Shown: positions 51,654-61,056 of the stretch, in pieces
Numbering within the stretch: position 1 is the first letter of the stretch
How the letters are laid out: each line of letters opens with the position of its first letter
The notes under the pieces: generated by a model
What the model was told of the DNA's origin: nothing
The model's database searches: none
The model's input: only the letters and a program-made list of their open reading frames with translations
Position numbers and translations under genes: made by a program
Assembly: GCA_020636325.1 (NCBI GenBank)
Contig: JACJYC010000002.1
Coordinates: 434,001-498,000, forward strand
DNA length: 64,000 nucleotides
Source: Lewinellaceae bacterium
Lineage (GTDB): Bacteria > Bacteroidota > Bacteroidia > Chitinophagales > Saprospiraceae
Reading direction: 5' to 3'

Positions 51654-52322
51654 TTACATTTTCTGCAGCAACCTGGTCACCATGGCCTTACCCGATTTAT
51701 CGATCAACCGGATGAAATAGGCGCCTCTGGGCAGATCGCTGATATCGTACCAATCGCCGTTAGCGTAATTGAACGCTTTCACTCGCTTGCCGGCCATATT
51801 GAATACCTCAATGTTTCCGGCTACCTCATTCTGGCTGATCGTGAAGACGCCGTTGGACGGGTTGGGGTAGACTTTTACCCGAGCTGCTGTGACCTCGCGC
51901 GTGCCGGTTACCGCCGGATTGAAATAATAGATTCCCGTAGCGGTATTATTTGAATTGACAAGGTCGGTTACGACAACCTGAATGACCGCTGCGCCTTCCA
52001 GGTTATTGGGATAGGCGTGTACGTCCATTGTGCCTTCTTCGCTGGGCCCGAGGGTGAATTCCTTGGTAGCGACCTCCGGGAAGTAGCATTGGTTCTTATC
52101 GCAAACGGCGCTCTGCCAACCGTCGGTGATCTGGATCTCAGTCCGCTCCCATTTGAAGTTTTTCACCTGGATGCCGTTATTCTTCACCTTGCTGTGCCCG
52201 GCGGCATCTGACGTATCCGGCGTGATATTTTGCACAATAACCGTGTCAATGGTAAAGCTGACCTGCGCACTCAGGGCAAACGACGCAAAAACGCTTATAG
52301 CAATGAGTAATGATTTTTTCAT
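51654..52322 (-). CDS. Secreted protein with T9SS type A sorting domain
   Basis: 222 residues. The signal peptide is MKKSLLIAISVFASFALSAQ. The mature N-terminal part (about 20-145) is beta-rich with one Cys pair (CDKNQCYF) and no known family. The C-terminus VKVYPNPSNGVFTISQNEVAGNIEVFNMAGKRVKAF...GAYFIRLIDKSGKAMVTRLL is a classic type A sorting domain, so the protein is exported through the type IX system and anchored or released at the surface. Confidence 0.9.
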   Translation of the reverse strand: MKKSLLIAISVFASFALSAQVSFTIDTVIVQNITPDTSDAAGHSKVKNNGIQVKNFKWERTEIQITDGWQSAVCDKNQCYFPEVATKEFTLGPSEEGTMDVHAYPNNLEGAAVIQVVVTDLVNSNNTATGIYYFNPAVTGTREVTAARVKVYPNPSNGVFTISQNEVAGNIEVFNMAGKRVKAFNYANGDWYDISDLPRGAYFIRLIDKSGKAMVTRLLQKM

Positions 52323-52419
52323 AGGCTTTGATTTTCAATGCCAAAATAAAATAAAAATGTTCAGGCGCTCAAATTTCAAGCGCCTGAACATATCGCCATG
52401 ACGGCAACGTTACAATTTA

Positions 52420-54615
52420 TTACCTGTTGACGACGAACCTGAAGCTTTCCAGGCGGTCAGCGCTGCGTACCGTCAGGAAGTAGATGCCGTTTGCCAGGTT
52501 GCGGACGTCCATGGAAATCTGGTGCCTGCCCGCGGCAAATTGACCTGCCTGTACCGTTGATACCCGTTGGCCGAGCGTATTCACGATGCCGATTTCAAGC
52601 GGCAGCGCCTTGTCCAGGTTGAAGCCGATGTTCAAAGAAGCAGATACCGGGTTGGGGAACAACTCAACGCCTTGCAGCTCATCCAGGTCGGTGGTAGCTA
52701 CGGGCTTATCCACTTCCAGACCGCTGCGGTCATAGGCGCCGTACTGTCCGCCGGAAGCCAGCACTTCACCGTTGGGATCTTCAAGGCTGAAGAAACCCTG
52801 GCCGTAATTGCAGCACATGCCGTCGCCGTAGCTGTCCACCATTACAAACTGGTAGCAACCGTTGGCAGGTACAGGGATTTCGATGGTGTAGCTGCGGTTG
52901 GCGCCATAAGCCTGCGGGCTGCTGCCGGGGCTGGCGCTTTGGCCGCCGCCGTCCGGGCCCACATTCGGGTTGCCGCCGGAAGCAACGATATCGCCCTGGT
53001 CGTCTGCCAGGTACCAGAAGGTTTCAATGCCATACTGGTCTGTTTTCAAATTCAGGGTCAGGGTATCGTAAACCGTAACCGGCTGGCGGTTAAAGGATAC
53101 CTGGTATTCATTCTTGTAGGTCTTGTCGTCGGGTTGGCCGTTGACGTTGACCAGTTTGAAGCTGATGGCTCCGTCGGCATTGAAGGTTACTTCATCCAGG
53201 CTGACCAGCGTAAAGTCAAGCGGCGTCAAAGTGCCGGTCCAGTTGTAGGTCTGGACGACCTGGCCGTCCTGGCTGATTTCAAAATCAGCAGAAGTAATAT
53301 CGTTGCTGCCGATATTCTGGAATGCGATAGACGGTGCATAGGACACCGAGTGGCAGAATTCGCCTCTTTCGCCGCTGTATACTACGATCTGAGCATTGTC
53401 AACCAGGGGTTCGGCGCCGGAGAGTTCAAACAGGTGCGAAACCTGATCGCCGAAGCTGCCGCCGGCTGCAAGAACGGTACCGTTCCCGTCGGTCATCTGG
53501 TAACCGCCCTGGCCGTAGTTGCAGCACATGCCGTCACCATAGGCATCGTATACCCTGAATTCGTAGCATCCGTCCTTGGGCACGGGCAGGTCGAAGTTAT
53601 ACGCTGTATTGCCGGCATAGGAATCCGGGTGCACCTGATTGGTGAAAATACCCTGATTGCCACCGGTGTAAACGGCATTTCCCGTACCATCCAGGAGTTC
53701 CCAGTAGGTTTCAACGGCATACTGGTCGGTTGCCAGCACCAGATTAAGCGCAGTGGTGTCAATGATCACCGACCTTTCGATGTTGGCTGTCAGCATGTCA
53801 TTGCTCGTGTCTTCGTCAGCCATCCCGTTGATTGACTGAATCGAAATAACGATTTCCGTATTGGCTTCAACCGTCATCTCGCCGAAGGTAACATCCGTGA
53901 TCTGGAATTTTGAGAGGGCGCCGGACCATTCCTTCGTTTCGGTCACTTCACCGTTAACCGTCAGGACGATGGTCGCTGATTTGATGGTATCGGTACCGAG
54001 GTTCTGAAGTTTGGCGGCCGGAGAGAAGGTTTTGGTCTGGCAGAAGGAACCTTTGAAGCCGGTGTAGAACAGCAATCCGCCGTTGTTGGCGCCGAAAGCC
54101 GGTGTACACTCGCTTTTGGTTGCGTAGTGTTCAGCCGTTGTGATCTGCCCCGGCTCTGTAACAATCCGGTTGGGGCAAATATGGAAGATCGTCGGAAAGT
54201 AAGTAATCTCGTACAGATCCGCAATTTCCGCAGCGTCAATGATAGGATACTCGGTGCCGGCAATCCAGTTGCCCTGGGATTCTGCTGTCAGGCCTTCCAG
54301 GTCGTCCATGTTTGTGGTCGGGTCGCCTTCGATAAAAAGCACCATGAACTCATTGGTGCCGTTGGGACCGTATTGTGCATAGAGGTCCTCCAAAGCATGG
54401 GTGTTGTGGTAGTTCCAGCAAGGTGCGCACCAGGTAGCGGACACATCAAGGATAACGTCAATTCCCTGGTCCAGGAGATCGTACAGGTGCCAGGTATTGC
54501 CGTTAATATCCGTACCGACAAAATCCGGTGCGATGCTGCCGTCCGCCAATTGGGCGTTGGCCTGACGGAAACCTACAAAGGAAAGCAGGATCAACAAGGT
54601 AAGAATTCTTTTCAT
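52420..54615 (-). CDS. Secreted thioredoxin-like protein with duplicated GDGMCCNYG module and T9SS sorting domain
   Basis: 731 residues from the ATG at 54615 (MKRILTLLILLSFVGF, signal peptide); an upstream start at 54663 is not needed. A thioredoxin-like domain follows, with redox pair Cys63 and Cys66 in WCAPCW. Two homologous modules then occur, each ending in a Cys-Cys motif, DAYGDGMCCNYGQGGY and DSYGDGMCCNYGQGFF, with shared ETYWELLD/ETFWYLAD beginnings. The C-terminus (VELFPNPVSASLNIGF... to SFRFVVNR) is a T9SS type A domain. Outside the cell, it may handle disulfides or bind a ligand; the modules are unassigned. Confidence 0.88.
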   Translation of the reverse strand: MKRILTLLILLSFVGFRQANAQLADGSIAPDFVGTDINGNTWHLYDLLDQGIDVILDVSATWCAPCWNYHNTHALEDLYAQYGPNGTNEFMVLFIEGDPTTNMDDLEGLTAESQGNWIAGTEYPIIDAAEIADLYEITYFPTIFHICPNRIVTEPGQITTAEHYATKSECTPAFGANNGGLLFYTGFKGSFCQTKTFSPAAKLQNLGTDTIKSATIVLTVNGEVTETKEWSGALSKFQITDVTFGEMTVEANTEIVISIQSINGMADEDTSNDMLTANIERSVIIDTTALNLVLATDQYAVETYWELLDGTGNAVYTGGNQGIFTNQVHPDSYAGNTAYNFDLPVPKDGCYEFRVYDAYGDGMCCNYGQGGYQMTDGNGTVLAAGGSFGDQVSHLFELSGAEPLVDNAQIVVYSGERGEFCHSVSYAPSIAFQNIGSNDITSADFEISQDGQVVQTYNWTGTLTPLDFTLVSLDEVTFNADGAISFKLVNVNGQPDDKTYKNEYQVSFNRQPVTVYDTLTLNLKTDQYGIETFWYLADDQGDIVASGGNPNVGPDGGGQSASPGSSPQAYGANRSYTIEIPVPANGCYQFVMVDSYGDGMCCNYGQGFFSLEDPNGEVLASGGQYGAYDRSGLEVDKPVATTDLDELQGVELFPNPVSASLNIGFNLDKALPLEIGIVNTLGQRVSTVQAGQFAAGRHQISMDVRNLANGIYFLTVRSADRLESFRFVVNR

Positions 54616-54935
54616 AATGACCGTTTTATAGATTGGTGATAGAATGACAACTGAGCGGACCATTCAACAACTGTCTTTCCAAAACGGCAGGCAACGAGGA
54701 CCGTTGGGCGGTTTCCCGACGAGGCGGTTACATGCAATTTCGAGGCAGCGCTGACTCCCCTTGCCGGGGGCACGGTATGGCATAAGTACCGCTTTTATTC
54801 TTTTTCAGCGCGGTTTAATGGGTTTTTCCAACTTGGTCAAAAGGGATGCACAAAAATAGATGGACTTGGTCAGGGAGTCTACGCGGATTTTGCAATAATC
54901 ATGACAAAGATGGGACAAATTTCAATTATATAGAA

Positions 54936-55436
54936 CTACTTGCCCGATTCCTTTATTTCTCTTTGCCGGTCCTGCTTTTCAATCGACAGCGTAAAGCCGT
55001 AAACCCCGGGTAAATTATCCTGCCGCATGTATTGTTCAATGGTCATGGAGTAAGCTCCCCGCTGATTGAAATAGGCATTCTCCTGAATGGGTATTTTCAA
55101 AAGGCACTTGTTCTTGCCGCATTTTCCTTGCCACATGCCTGACTTATCGGCCAATTCCAGCGAAACCACCTGCCTTGCCCGGTCGCCGGAAGGAAAACCC
55201 GTAAAGATCCGGGTATACAGATTTTGGTAAGAAAATTCAGGGCTGTGCTCTATTTCAAGATTCAAATTGTATACGGAAAGGGTATCCTCAATATTGAAAT
55301 CAAACAGGAGGGTATCCTGATAAGACCAGACCCCGCCGGGAATTTCTTTTGACGCTTTGTAAACAATATTGCTGTTGCATCCTCCGAGGAAAAGGGCAAG
55401 GGCGGCAAGGATATTCAATTGAAAGGTATTTCTCAT
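54936..55436 (-). CDS. gldH: Gliding motility lipoprotein GldH
   Basis: 166 residues from the ATG at 55436. Lipobox Cys20 (LFLGGC). The mature part follows the GldH pattern: a tryptophan in GGVWSYQDTLLFDFNIEDT, EFSYQNLYTRIF, ELADKSGMWQGKCGKNK, and a terminal YSMTIEQYMRQDNLPGVYGFTLSIEK. GldH is required for gliding in Flavobacterium johnsoniae and is linked to the T9SS machinery; it also occurs in non-gliding relatives. It follows dnaJ on the same strand. Confidence 0.85.
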   Translation of the reverse strand: MRNTFQLNILAALALFLGGCNSNIVYKASKEIPGGVWSYQDTLLFDFNIEDTLSVYNLNLEIEHSPEFSYQNLYTRIFTGFPSGDRARQVVSLELADKSGMWQGKCGKNKCLLKIPIQENAYFNQRGAYSMTIEQYMRQDNLPGVYGFTLSIEKQDRQREIKESGK

Positions 55437-55503
55437 CATGAGGCAGTCAAGTAACAAAAATAAGGAAAACAGCGTACGGCATCAAATATCCTCGTCACCC
55501 CGG

Positions 55504-56667
55504 CTACTTGAAAATATCGCGCATCCGCTCAAAAAAGCCCTTTTCCCCTTTGGTAGGCTGCGGGTGAAAGTTGGGCATGGCGCGCAATTTTTCAAGCAGG
55601 TTTTTCTCTTCATCCGTCAGCTTCTTCGGCGTCCATACATTGACATGGATCAGCTGGTCTCCCCGGCCGTAACTTTGCACGGAAGGCAAACCCTTCTCTT
55701 TCAAACGCAGAATTTTCCCGGATTGGGTGCCCGCCGGGATTTTAATTTTCACCGTTCCGTCAATGGTGGGTACTTCCACAGAGGTGCCGAGTGAGGCGTC
55801 CGCAAAATTCAGATAGAGCTCATGGACGACGTTCATCCCGTCCCGCTGTAAGTAATCATGCGGAATCTCCTCTACATTCACCAGCAAGTCGCCGGGAGGG
55901 CCGCCTCGCTTACCTGCATTGCCCTTGCCTCGCAGGGAAAGCTGAATATTTTCTTCTACACCGGCCGGGATATCCAGCTCAATGGTTTCTTCTCCGTAAA
56001 CCCGCCCGTCTCCTTTGCATTTGGGGCAATGGGCCGTGATCGTCTGTCCTGACCCGTTGCAGGTGGGGCAAGGCGCCGTGGTTTGCATCTGGCCGAGAAA
56101 GGTGCTCCTCACCTGGCGAACGTACCCCGACCCCCGGCAGGTGCCGCAGGTTTGTACCGAACCGGAATCCTTGGCGCCCGATCCGCCGCAAACTTCGCAG
56201 TTAGTCTGCTTTTTGACCTTGATCTTTTTGTGTACGCCGGTGGCAATTTCCTCCAGGGTCAAAGCGAGCTTTACGCGCAGATTGGTTCCACGCTCTCCGC
56301 CGGAACGGGTGCGGCCCGTTCGCCCGCCGCCGAAGAAAGATTCGAAAGCCCCTCCCGAGTCGCCGAAAATGTCTCCGAACTGCTGGAAGATATCTTCCAT
56401 CGTCATCCCACCGCTACCGCCGCCGAATCCGCCGACATTGGGATCGACCCCGGCATGGCCGTACCGGTCATACCGCGCCCGTTTGTCTGCATCGCTCAGT
56501 ATCTCGTAGGCTTCTGCAGCTTCCTTGAACTTCTCCTCTGCCTGTTTGTCGCCTGGATTTTTATCCGGATGGAACTGCAAAGCCAATTTCCTGTAGGCTT
56601 TCTTTATCTCCTCCTGACTACCGTTCTTGCCGACACCCAGCACCTCGTAGTAATCTCTCTTTGCCAT
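55504..56667 (-). CDS. dnaJ: Chaperone protein DnaJ
   Basis: 387 residues. The J domain (1-70) has the HPD motif at FHPDKNPGD, which stimulates DnaK ATPase. A Gly/Phe-rich linker follows. Four zinc-binding CxxCxGxG motifs (CEVCGGSG, CGTCRGSG, CPTCNGSG, CPKCKGDG) sit in the middle and the C-terminal substrate-binding domains complete a type I DnaJ. grpE lies 95 bp upstream on the same strand. Confidence 0.98.
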   Translation of the reverse strand: MAKRDYYEVLGVGKNGSQEEIKKAYRKLALQFHPDKNPGDKQAEEKFKEAAEAYEILSDADKRARYDRYGHAGVDPNVGGFGGGSGGMTMEDIFQQFGDIFGDSGGAFESFFGGGRTGRTRSGGERGTNLRVKLALTLEEIATGVHKKIKVKKQTNCEVCGGSGAKDSGSVQTCGTCRGSGYVRQVRSTFLGQMQTTAPCPTCNGSGQTITAHCPKCKGDGRVYGEETIELDIPAGVEENIQLSLRGKGNAGKRGGPPGDLLVNVEEIPHDYLQRDGMNVVHELYLNFADASLGTSVEVPTIDGTVKIKIPAGTQSGKILRLKEKGLPSVQSYGRGDQLIHVNVWTPKKLTDEEKNLLEKLRAMPNFHPQPTKGEKGFFERMRDIFK

Positions 56668-56762
56668 TATTTTACAATGAATAGGTTCTGATTTGCATGC
56701 CGCAACGGCTTAGCGCCGGCGAAAGCATACTTTATACGGGCAGCCCGTCAGCCGCCCCGGGA

Positions 56763-57335
56763 TCAACTCCCGACTACCACTTTGGCGTGCCGGATAATCT
56801 TATCGTTGAGCCAATAGCCTTTTTCAATGGTATCAATTACCTTCCCTTTCAGGTCTTCCGTCGGGGCGGGTATTTCAGTGAAAGCCTCGTGCAACTCCGG
56901 GTCAAACTGAGTGCCGATACTTTCCATCGGTTTGAGCCCGCGTTGCTGAAGGGTATTGAACAGCTTGTTGTAGACCAGTTGAACACCTTCGCTGAGCGGC
57001 TCTCCTCCGCTTTCGGCATTCTTCTTGGCCCTGTCAAAATCGTCAAGCACAGGCAATAACGATGCCAAAATGTCCTGCCCTGCGGATTTGATCAGGTCCA
57101 GTTTTTCCCGGACCGTTCTTTTCTTGAAATTATCAAATTCCGCATACATTCGCAGGTATTTGTCCTGCAGCTCGTTGTACTGTTGCTGAAGTGCGGTCAG
57201 GGCATCTTCATCCGATGACGGGTCTTTTGCTGGGTCTTGGTTCTCCTGATTAAATTCCATCTGGGTAGTATCCGCCTCCTCATGGGTACCGGCAGTTGAT
57301 TGTTTGTCTTTATCCAACTTTTCCTTCCGACTCAT
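56763..57335 (-). CDS. grpE: Nucleotide exchange factor GrpE
   Basis: 190 residues. An acidic N-terminus with long coiled coil (LTALQQQYNELQDKYLRMYAEFDNFKKRTVREK) is followed by the C-terminal beta domain with GTQFDPELHEAF and VIDTIEKGYWLNDKIIRHAKVVVG, the GrpE signature. It releases ADP from DnaK. It pairs with dnaJ downstream; dnaK is not in the window. Confidence 0.97.
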   Translation of the reverse strand: MSRKEKLDKDKQSTAGTHEEADTTQMEFNQENQDPAKDPSSDEDALTALQQQYNELQDKYLRMYAEFDNFKKRTVREKLDLIKSAGQDILASLLPVLDDFDRAKKNAESGGEPLSEGVQLVYNKLFNTLQQRGLKPMESIGTQFDPELHEAFTEIPAPTEDLKGKVIDTIEKGYWLNDKIIRHAKVVVGS

Positions 57336-57432
57336 TTTCGGCCATTTTTAGATAAATGTAAAAACACTTGATGGAACCATACAGCAATTATTCTGCCATC
57401 TGCCAACAAGCGCCATTTTGGCAGGCTGCCTA

Positions 57433-57981
57433 TTAACGGAAATGTTGATCCAGATATTTCTCTATTTCCTCTGCTGTAGGGTTTACTTTTACAATAATCC
57501 CCTTTTCATTGATCAGGTACTTCGTCGGTATTTGTTTCACGCCGTATATATTGGCCACCGGGGAATCAAAAAACCGCAGGCTGGTCGCTTTATCCAGGAT
57601 CTGGTATGACCAATCCAGACCGTCGTTGGCAATAGCCCTTTGCCAGGATTGTTCATTTTCCTCAATGCCGATGCCTACAACCAAAAAGGCAGGGCCGCCG
57701 TTACCGTGTTTTTCCCTGAAAGCTTTCAGGAGGCGATTCGTTTTGGGGTTTTCCATCCGGCAGGGCCCGCACCAGCTGCCCCAAAAATCGAGCAGCACAA
57801 TATTGCCTTTCAGATCAGCCAGCTTCAGGGTTTCCCCGCCCGACGTCACAGCAGAGAAGGACGGCGCCTCCTCACCGACAATGAATTTGGGTTTCAAAAA
57901 GAAATATTTACCAACGGTAAACCCGGCAACACCGACGACCGCAACCCACAACAATACATTAAAAATTTTATTCCAGTTCAT
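57433..57981 (-). CDS. TlpA-like membrane-anchored thioredoxin
   Basis: 182 residues from the ATG at 57981 (MNWNKIFNVLLWVAVVGVAGF); the frame extends upstream to 58110 but the extra residues overlap the divergent gene's start. One N-terminal span anchors the thioredoxin domain outside the cytoplasm. The redox motif is WCGPC in LLDFWGSWCGPCRMENPKT, and cis-Pro is in VKQIPTKYLI. It probably reduces disulfides in the periplasm, for instance in cytochrome c assembly. It precedes grpE by about 97 bp on the same strand. Confidence 0.88.
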   Translation of the reverse strand: MNWNKIFNVLLWVAVVGVAGFTVGKYFFLKPKFIVGEEAPSFSAVTSGGETLKLADLKGNIVLLDFWGSWCGPCRMENPKTNRLLKAFREKHGNGGPAFLVVGIGIEENEQSWQRAIANDGLDWSYQILDKATSLRFFDSPVANIYGVKQIPTKYLINEKGIIVKVNPTAEEIEKYLDQHFR

Positions 57982-58091
57982 TTTACGCCTTGTTAATGCA
58001 TTAAAAGAAAGGGCTTGCTTCTTTAAATCGAATGAACATCCGTTTGGTTTATTTCCGGCAATCCTTTTCTTTTGTATCAAATTTAGCCAAT

Positions 58092-58979
58092 ATGCCGGTA
58101 ATTGACCCAAAAACGATACCCGTCCCCGAACTGCACCAGTTGCTGGTCGGCAGCATAGGCCCGCGCCCCATCGCCCTGGCCAGCACGGTCGATGCCGGAG
58201 GGCGCCCCAACCTGGCCCCTTTCAGTTTTTTCAATATATTCAGCTCAAATCCGCCCATCTGCATATTTTCGGCCAACCTGCGCGTAATGAACAATACCAC
58301 CAAGGATACGCTCAGGAATGTACAACAAACGGGTGAGGTCGTCATCAACGCCGTCAACTTCAGCATCATTCGTCAGGTAGCGCTGGCCAGCGTCGAATAT
58401 CCGGCGGAAGTGAGCGAATTTCATGAAACCGGATTGACCCCCATCGCGTCCGACCTGGTAAAACCCTTCAGGGTCAAGGAATCTCCCGTTCAGTTTGAGT
58501 GTAAGGTTAAAGAAATCCTCCCGCTGGGAGAAAACGGCGGCGCCGGCAATCTGATCGTTTGCGAAATCCTGCGGATCCACGTGGATGAGAAAATCCTCGA
58601 TGAACAGGGCAAGATCAATCCGCATAAAATCGACCTGATGGGCCGTCTGGGCAGGTCCTTTTATGTACGCGCAAGCGGTGAAGCGGTTCACCTGATCCAC
58701 CAACCCACCAATAAGATCGGGATCGGATACCATAAACTGCCGGAAAGTGCGCGCCAAAGCGAGGTCCTTACCGGCAATAACCTGGGCCAGCTGGCCGCTA
58801 TAACCGCCCCCCCGGGGCCGGACGATGTTGAAGAACTCCGGCAGGATGCCTATATTGCGGAGGCGCTCCAGAAAAAACCTGTGGTCAATACCCTTCACCG
58901 GATCGCGCAACGCGAGCTGGCCAAGGAAAATATCGAACTGGCTGCCAGGATCGTGTGGCTGGCCGATACCATAAAATGA
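58092..58979 (+). CDS. Flavin reductase-like FMN-binding protein
   Basis: 295 residues from the ATG at 58092. The split-barrel flavin reductase domain is marked by GSIGPRPIALASTVDAGGRPNLAPFSFFNIFSSNPPICIFS and TGEVVINAVNF, which bind FMN. The last 90 residues are an extra helical extension. Such proteins give reduced flavin to partners or act as oxidoreductases; the partner is unknown. The gene is divergent from the TlpA-like gene and is followed by an ABC transporter gene on the same strand. Confidence 0.88.
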   Translation: MPVIDPKTIPVPELHQLLVGSIGPRPIALASTVDAGGRPNLAPFSFFNIFSSNPPICIFSANLRVMNNTTKDTLRNVQQTGEVVINAVNFSIIRQVALASVEYPAEVSEFHETGLTPIASDLVKPFRVKESPVQFECKVKEILPLGENGGAGNLIVCEILRIHVDEKILDEQGKINPHKIDLMGRLGRSFYVRASGEAVHLIHQPTNKIGIGYHKLPESARQSEVLTGNNLGQLAAITAPPGPDDVEELRQDAYIAEALQKKPVVNTLHRIAQRELAKENIELAARIVWLADTIK

Positions 58980-59026
58980 ATGATCGCCGCGATCTTTAGT
59001 TTAACTGACTTCAATGCCGCTGCTGT

Positions 59027-59656
59027 ATGCTGTCTACCAACGCTTTGTCCTTTGCTTATCCCGGGCAACCCGAATTGAATTTCGCCGATTTCGAGTGCCG
59101 GCAAGGCGAACATTGGCTTGTGCTGGGGCAGTCGGGCAGCGGAAAAACCACTTTGCTGCACCTGCTGGCGGGGATGCTGACTCCGACTTCGGGTTCTGTG
59201 ATCCTCGCCGGGACCAATATCTCCCGCTTATCCGGTAAAGCCGTCGACAAATTCAGGGGCGGCCATATCGGCATTATTTTCCAGCGATCCCATTTTATCA
59301 AATCCCTTAGCGTTGAAGAAAACCTGCTGCTGGCACAACAACTGGCCGGTTTCCCCATAGATCGATCCAAGGTCAGCGGTCTGCTGGAACGATTGAATAT
59401 CGTTCACAAACTCAAATCCCGCCCCGACAGGCTGAGTGTAGGCGAACAACAACGGGTCGCCATCGCCCGGTCCCTGGTCAATACCCCGAAGATCATCCTG
59501 GCAGATGAGCCGACATCGGCACTCGATGATCTGAATTGCGAATACGTAACCCAACTCCTCGAACAACAGGCCATGGAGATGAACGCAACCCTGCTGATCG
59601 TTACGCATGACGGACGGTTGCGCAACCGGATTTCCAATCAAATTCACCTGAACTGA
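59027..59656 (+). CDS. ABC transporter ATP-binding protein (LolD/MacB-like)
   Basis: 209 residues. Walker A GQSGSGKTT at 34-42, Q-loop in IIFQRSHFIKSLSVEENL, signature LSVGEQQRVAIARSL, and Walker B IILADEPTSALDDLN are all present. The MacB/LolD type powers FtsX-like permeases in lipoprotein release or export. The permease gene starts 4 bp after its stop, so the two form one transport unit. Confidence 0.95.
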   Translation: MLSTNALSFAYPGQPELNFADFECRQGEHWLVLGQSGSGKTTLLHLLAGMLTPTSGSVILAGTNISRLSGKAVDKFRGGHIGIIFQRSHFIKSLSVEENLLLAQQLAGFPIDRSKVSGLLERLNIVHKLKSRPDRLSVGEQQRVAIARSLVNTPKIILADEPTSALDDLNCEYVTQLLEQQAMEMNATLLIVTHDGRLRNRISNQIHLN

Positions 59657-59660
59657 AGGC

Positions 59661-60932
59661 ATGAACATACTGACACTCAGCTGGAAAAACCTGAAAAACA
59701 AGCCGTTAAACCTGTTGCTCAACCTGGTATTGTTTGCGCTGGGCGCCGGCCTCATCATATTGCTGTTGTTGCTTAATCACCAGCTGGACGACCAGCTGCG
59801 CCGGAATCAGGCCGGGGTCAACATGGTGATCGGCGCAAAAGGCAGCCCGCTGCAATTGGTCCTCAGCAGCCTGTATCATATAGACTCTCCTACCGGCAAT
59901 ATCCCCATAGCCAAAGCCAAACCCTTCATGCGTCCGGGGCATCCGCTGATCAAAACCGCCGTGCCGCTTGCGCTCGGCGACAGCTATGAAGGATTTCGAA
60001 TTGTAGGAACCTCCCCGGACATGTTGGCGTTATACCACGCCTCCATCGCTCAAGGTCAACCCTGGCAACATCCGTTTGAGGTGGTTCTGGGGTCGGGAGT
60101 GGCCAGATCAACGGGTTTGAAACTGGGCAGTCGCTTCCACAGCTCCCATGGATTTGTCCTGGATGACAACCTGGTCCACGAAGACGCTGATGCATTTTTG
60201 GTGACCGGCATACTGAAACAAACAGGGTCTGTGATCGACCAGCTGCTCCTGACCAGCCCGCAAAGCGTTTGGGAAGTGCATGGCGATCATGGCACGGAAA
60301 CGGCGCCGCATGACTCGACAGCGGTAACCCATCACGAAGGCGCTGAAGCAGAACCGGAAAAACCGCTTTACGAATACGAAGACAAAGAGATCACCAGTCT
60401 GCTGATCCAGTTTAAGAACATCAACGCTCAGACATTGAGCCTGCCGCGCAACATCAACGAAAACACGGACCTGATGGCGGCAAATCCCGCATTTGAACTG
60501 GATCGCCTGTTCAGCCTGGTCGGCTCGGGTGAAAAAACGCTGCGCGCCATCGCTGTCATCATCCTCATTGTGAGTGCGCTCAGCATTTTTATCTCCCTGT
60601 ACGCTTCGCTGAAGGAACGCAGATATGAGCTGGCGCTTATGCGGGTCATGGGCGCTTCCCCGGATAAACTGACCGGCCTTGTTATGCTGGAAGGCTTGCT
60701 GCTGGCCGCTATGGGGTGTGTCTTTGGTTTTATGCTGGGCCATATAGGCATGGAGCTCCTGTCAGGCTATCTCGAAAAAACATACCGGTACCCTTTCACG
60801 GGTTGGCTGTTTCTTCCCGGTCCGGAGCTTCAACTTTTAGGCGGCGGATTGCTGATCGGATTGATCGCAGCCTTTATCCCTTCGCTTCAGGCCCGGCTCA
60901 CCGATATTTCAGAAACCCTTGCCGAAAACTGA
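59661..60932 (+). CDS. FtsX-like ABC transporter permease
   Basis: 423 residues. A first span at about 15-37 is followed by a large extracytoplasmic MacB-like domain (about 40-285), including a His-rich acidic loop (HGDHGTETAPHDSTAVTHHEGAEAEPE) that might bind metal. Three more spans form the FtsX domain (IAVIILIVSALSIFISLYASLKERRYELALMRVMGASPDKL, with the coupling helix). With the ATPase gene it probably exports or releases lipoproteins or peptides; the cargo is unknown. Confidence 0.88.
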   Translation: MNILTLSWKNLKNKPLNLLLNLVLFALGAGLIILLLLLNHQLDDQLRRNQAGVNMVIGAKGSPLQLVLSSLYHIDSPTGNIPIAKAKPFMRPGHPLIKTAVPLALGDSYEGFRIVGTSPDMLALYHASIAQGQPWQHPFEVVLGSGVARSTGLKLGSRFHSSHGFVLDDNLVHEDADAFLVTGILKQTGSVIDQLLLTSPQSVWEVHGDHGTETAPHDSTAVTHHEGAEAEPEKPLYEYEDKEITSLLIQFKNINAQTLSLPRNINENTDLMAANPAFELDRLFSLVGSGEKTLRAIAVIILIVSALSIFISLYASLKERRYELALMRVMGASPDKLTGLVMLEGLLLAAMGCVFGFMLGHIGMELLSGYLEKTYRYPFTGWLFLPGPELQLLGGGLLIGLIAAFIPSLQARLTDISETLAEN

Positions 60933-61056
60933 ACATGGCCGCTTCCGAAAGTCGCCCATGCAGCAACACTGATCGGCAGGATCACTTATTTGGTCGATGG
61001 GGCTTTGAAGATTGAGAATAGTGCCTTAACTTTAAGGTTCACTTTTTGCGCCCATT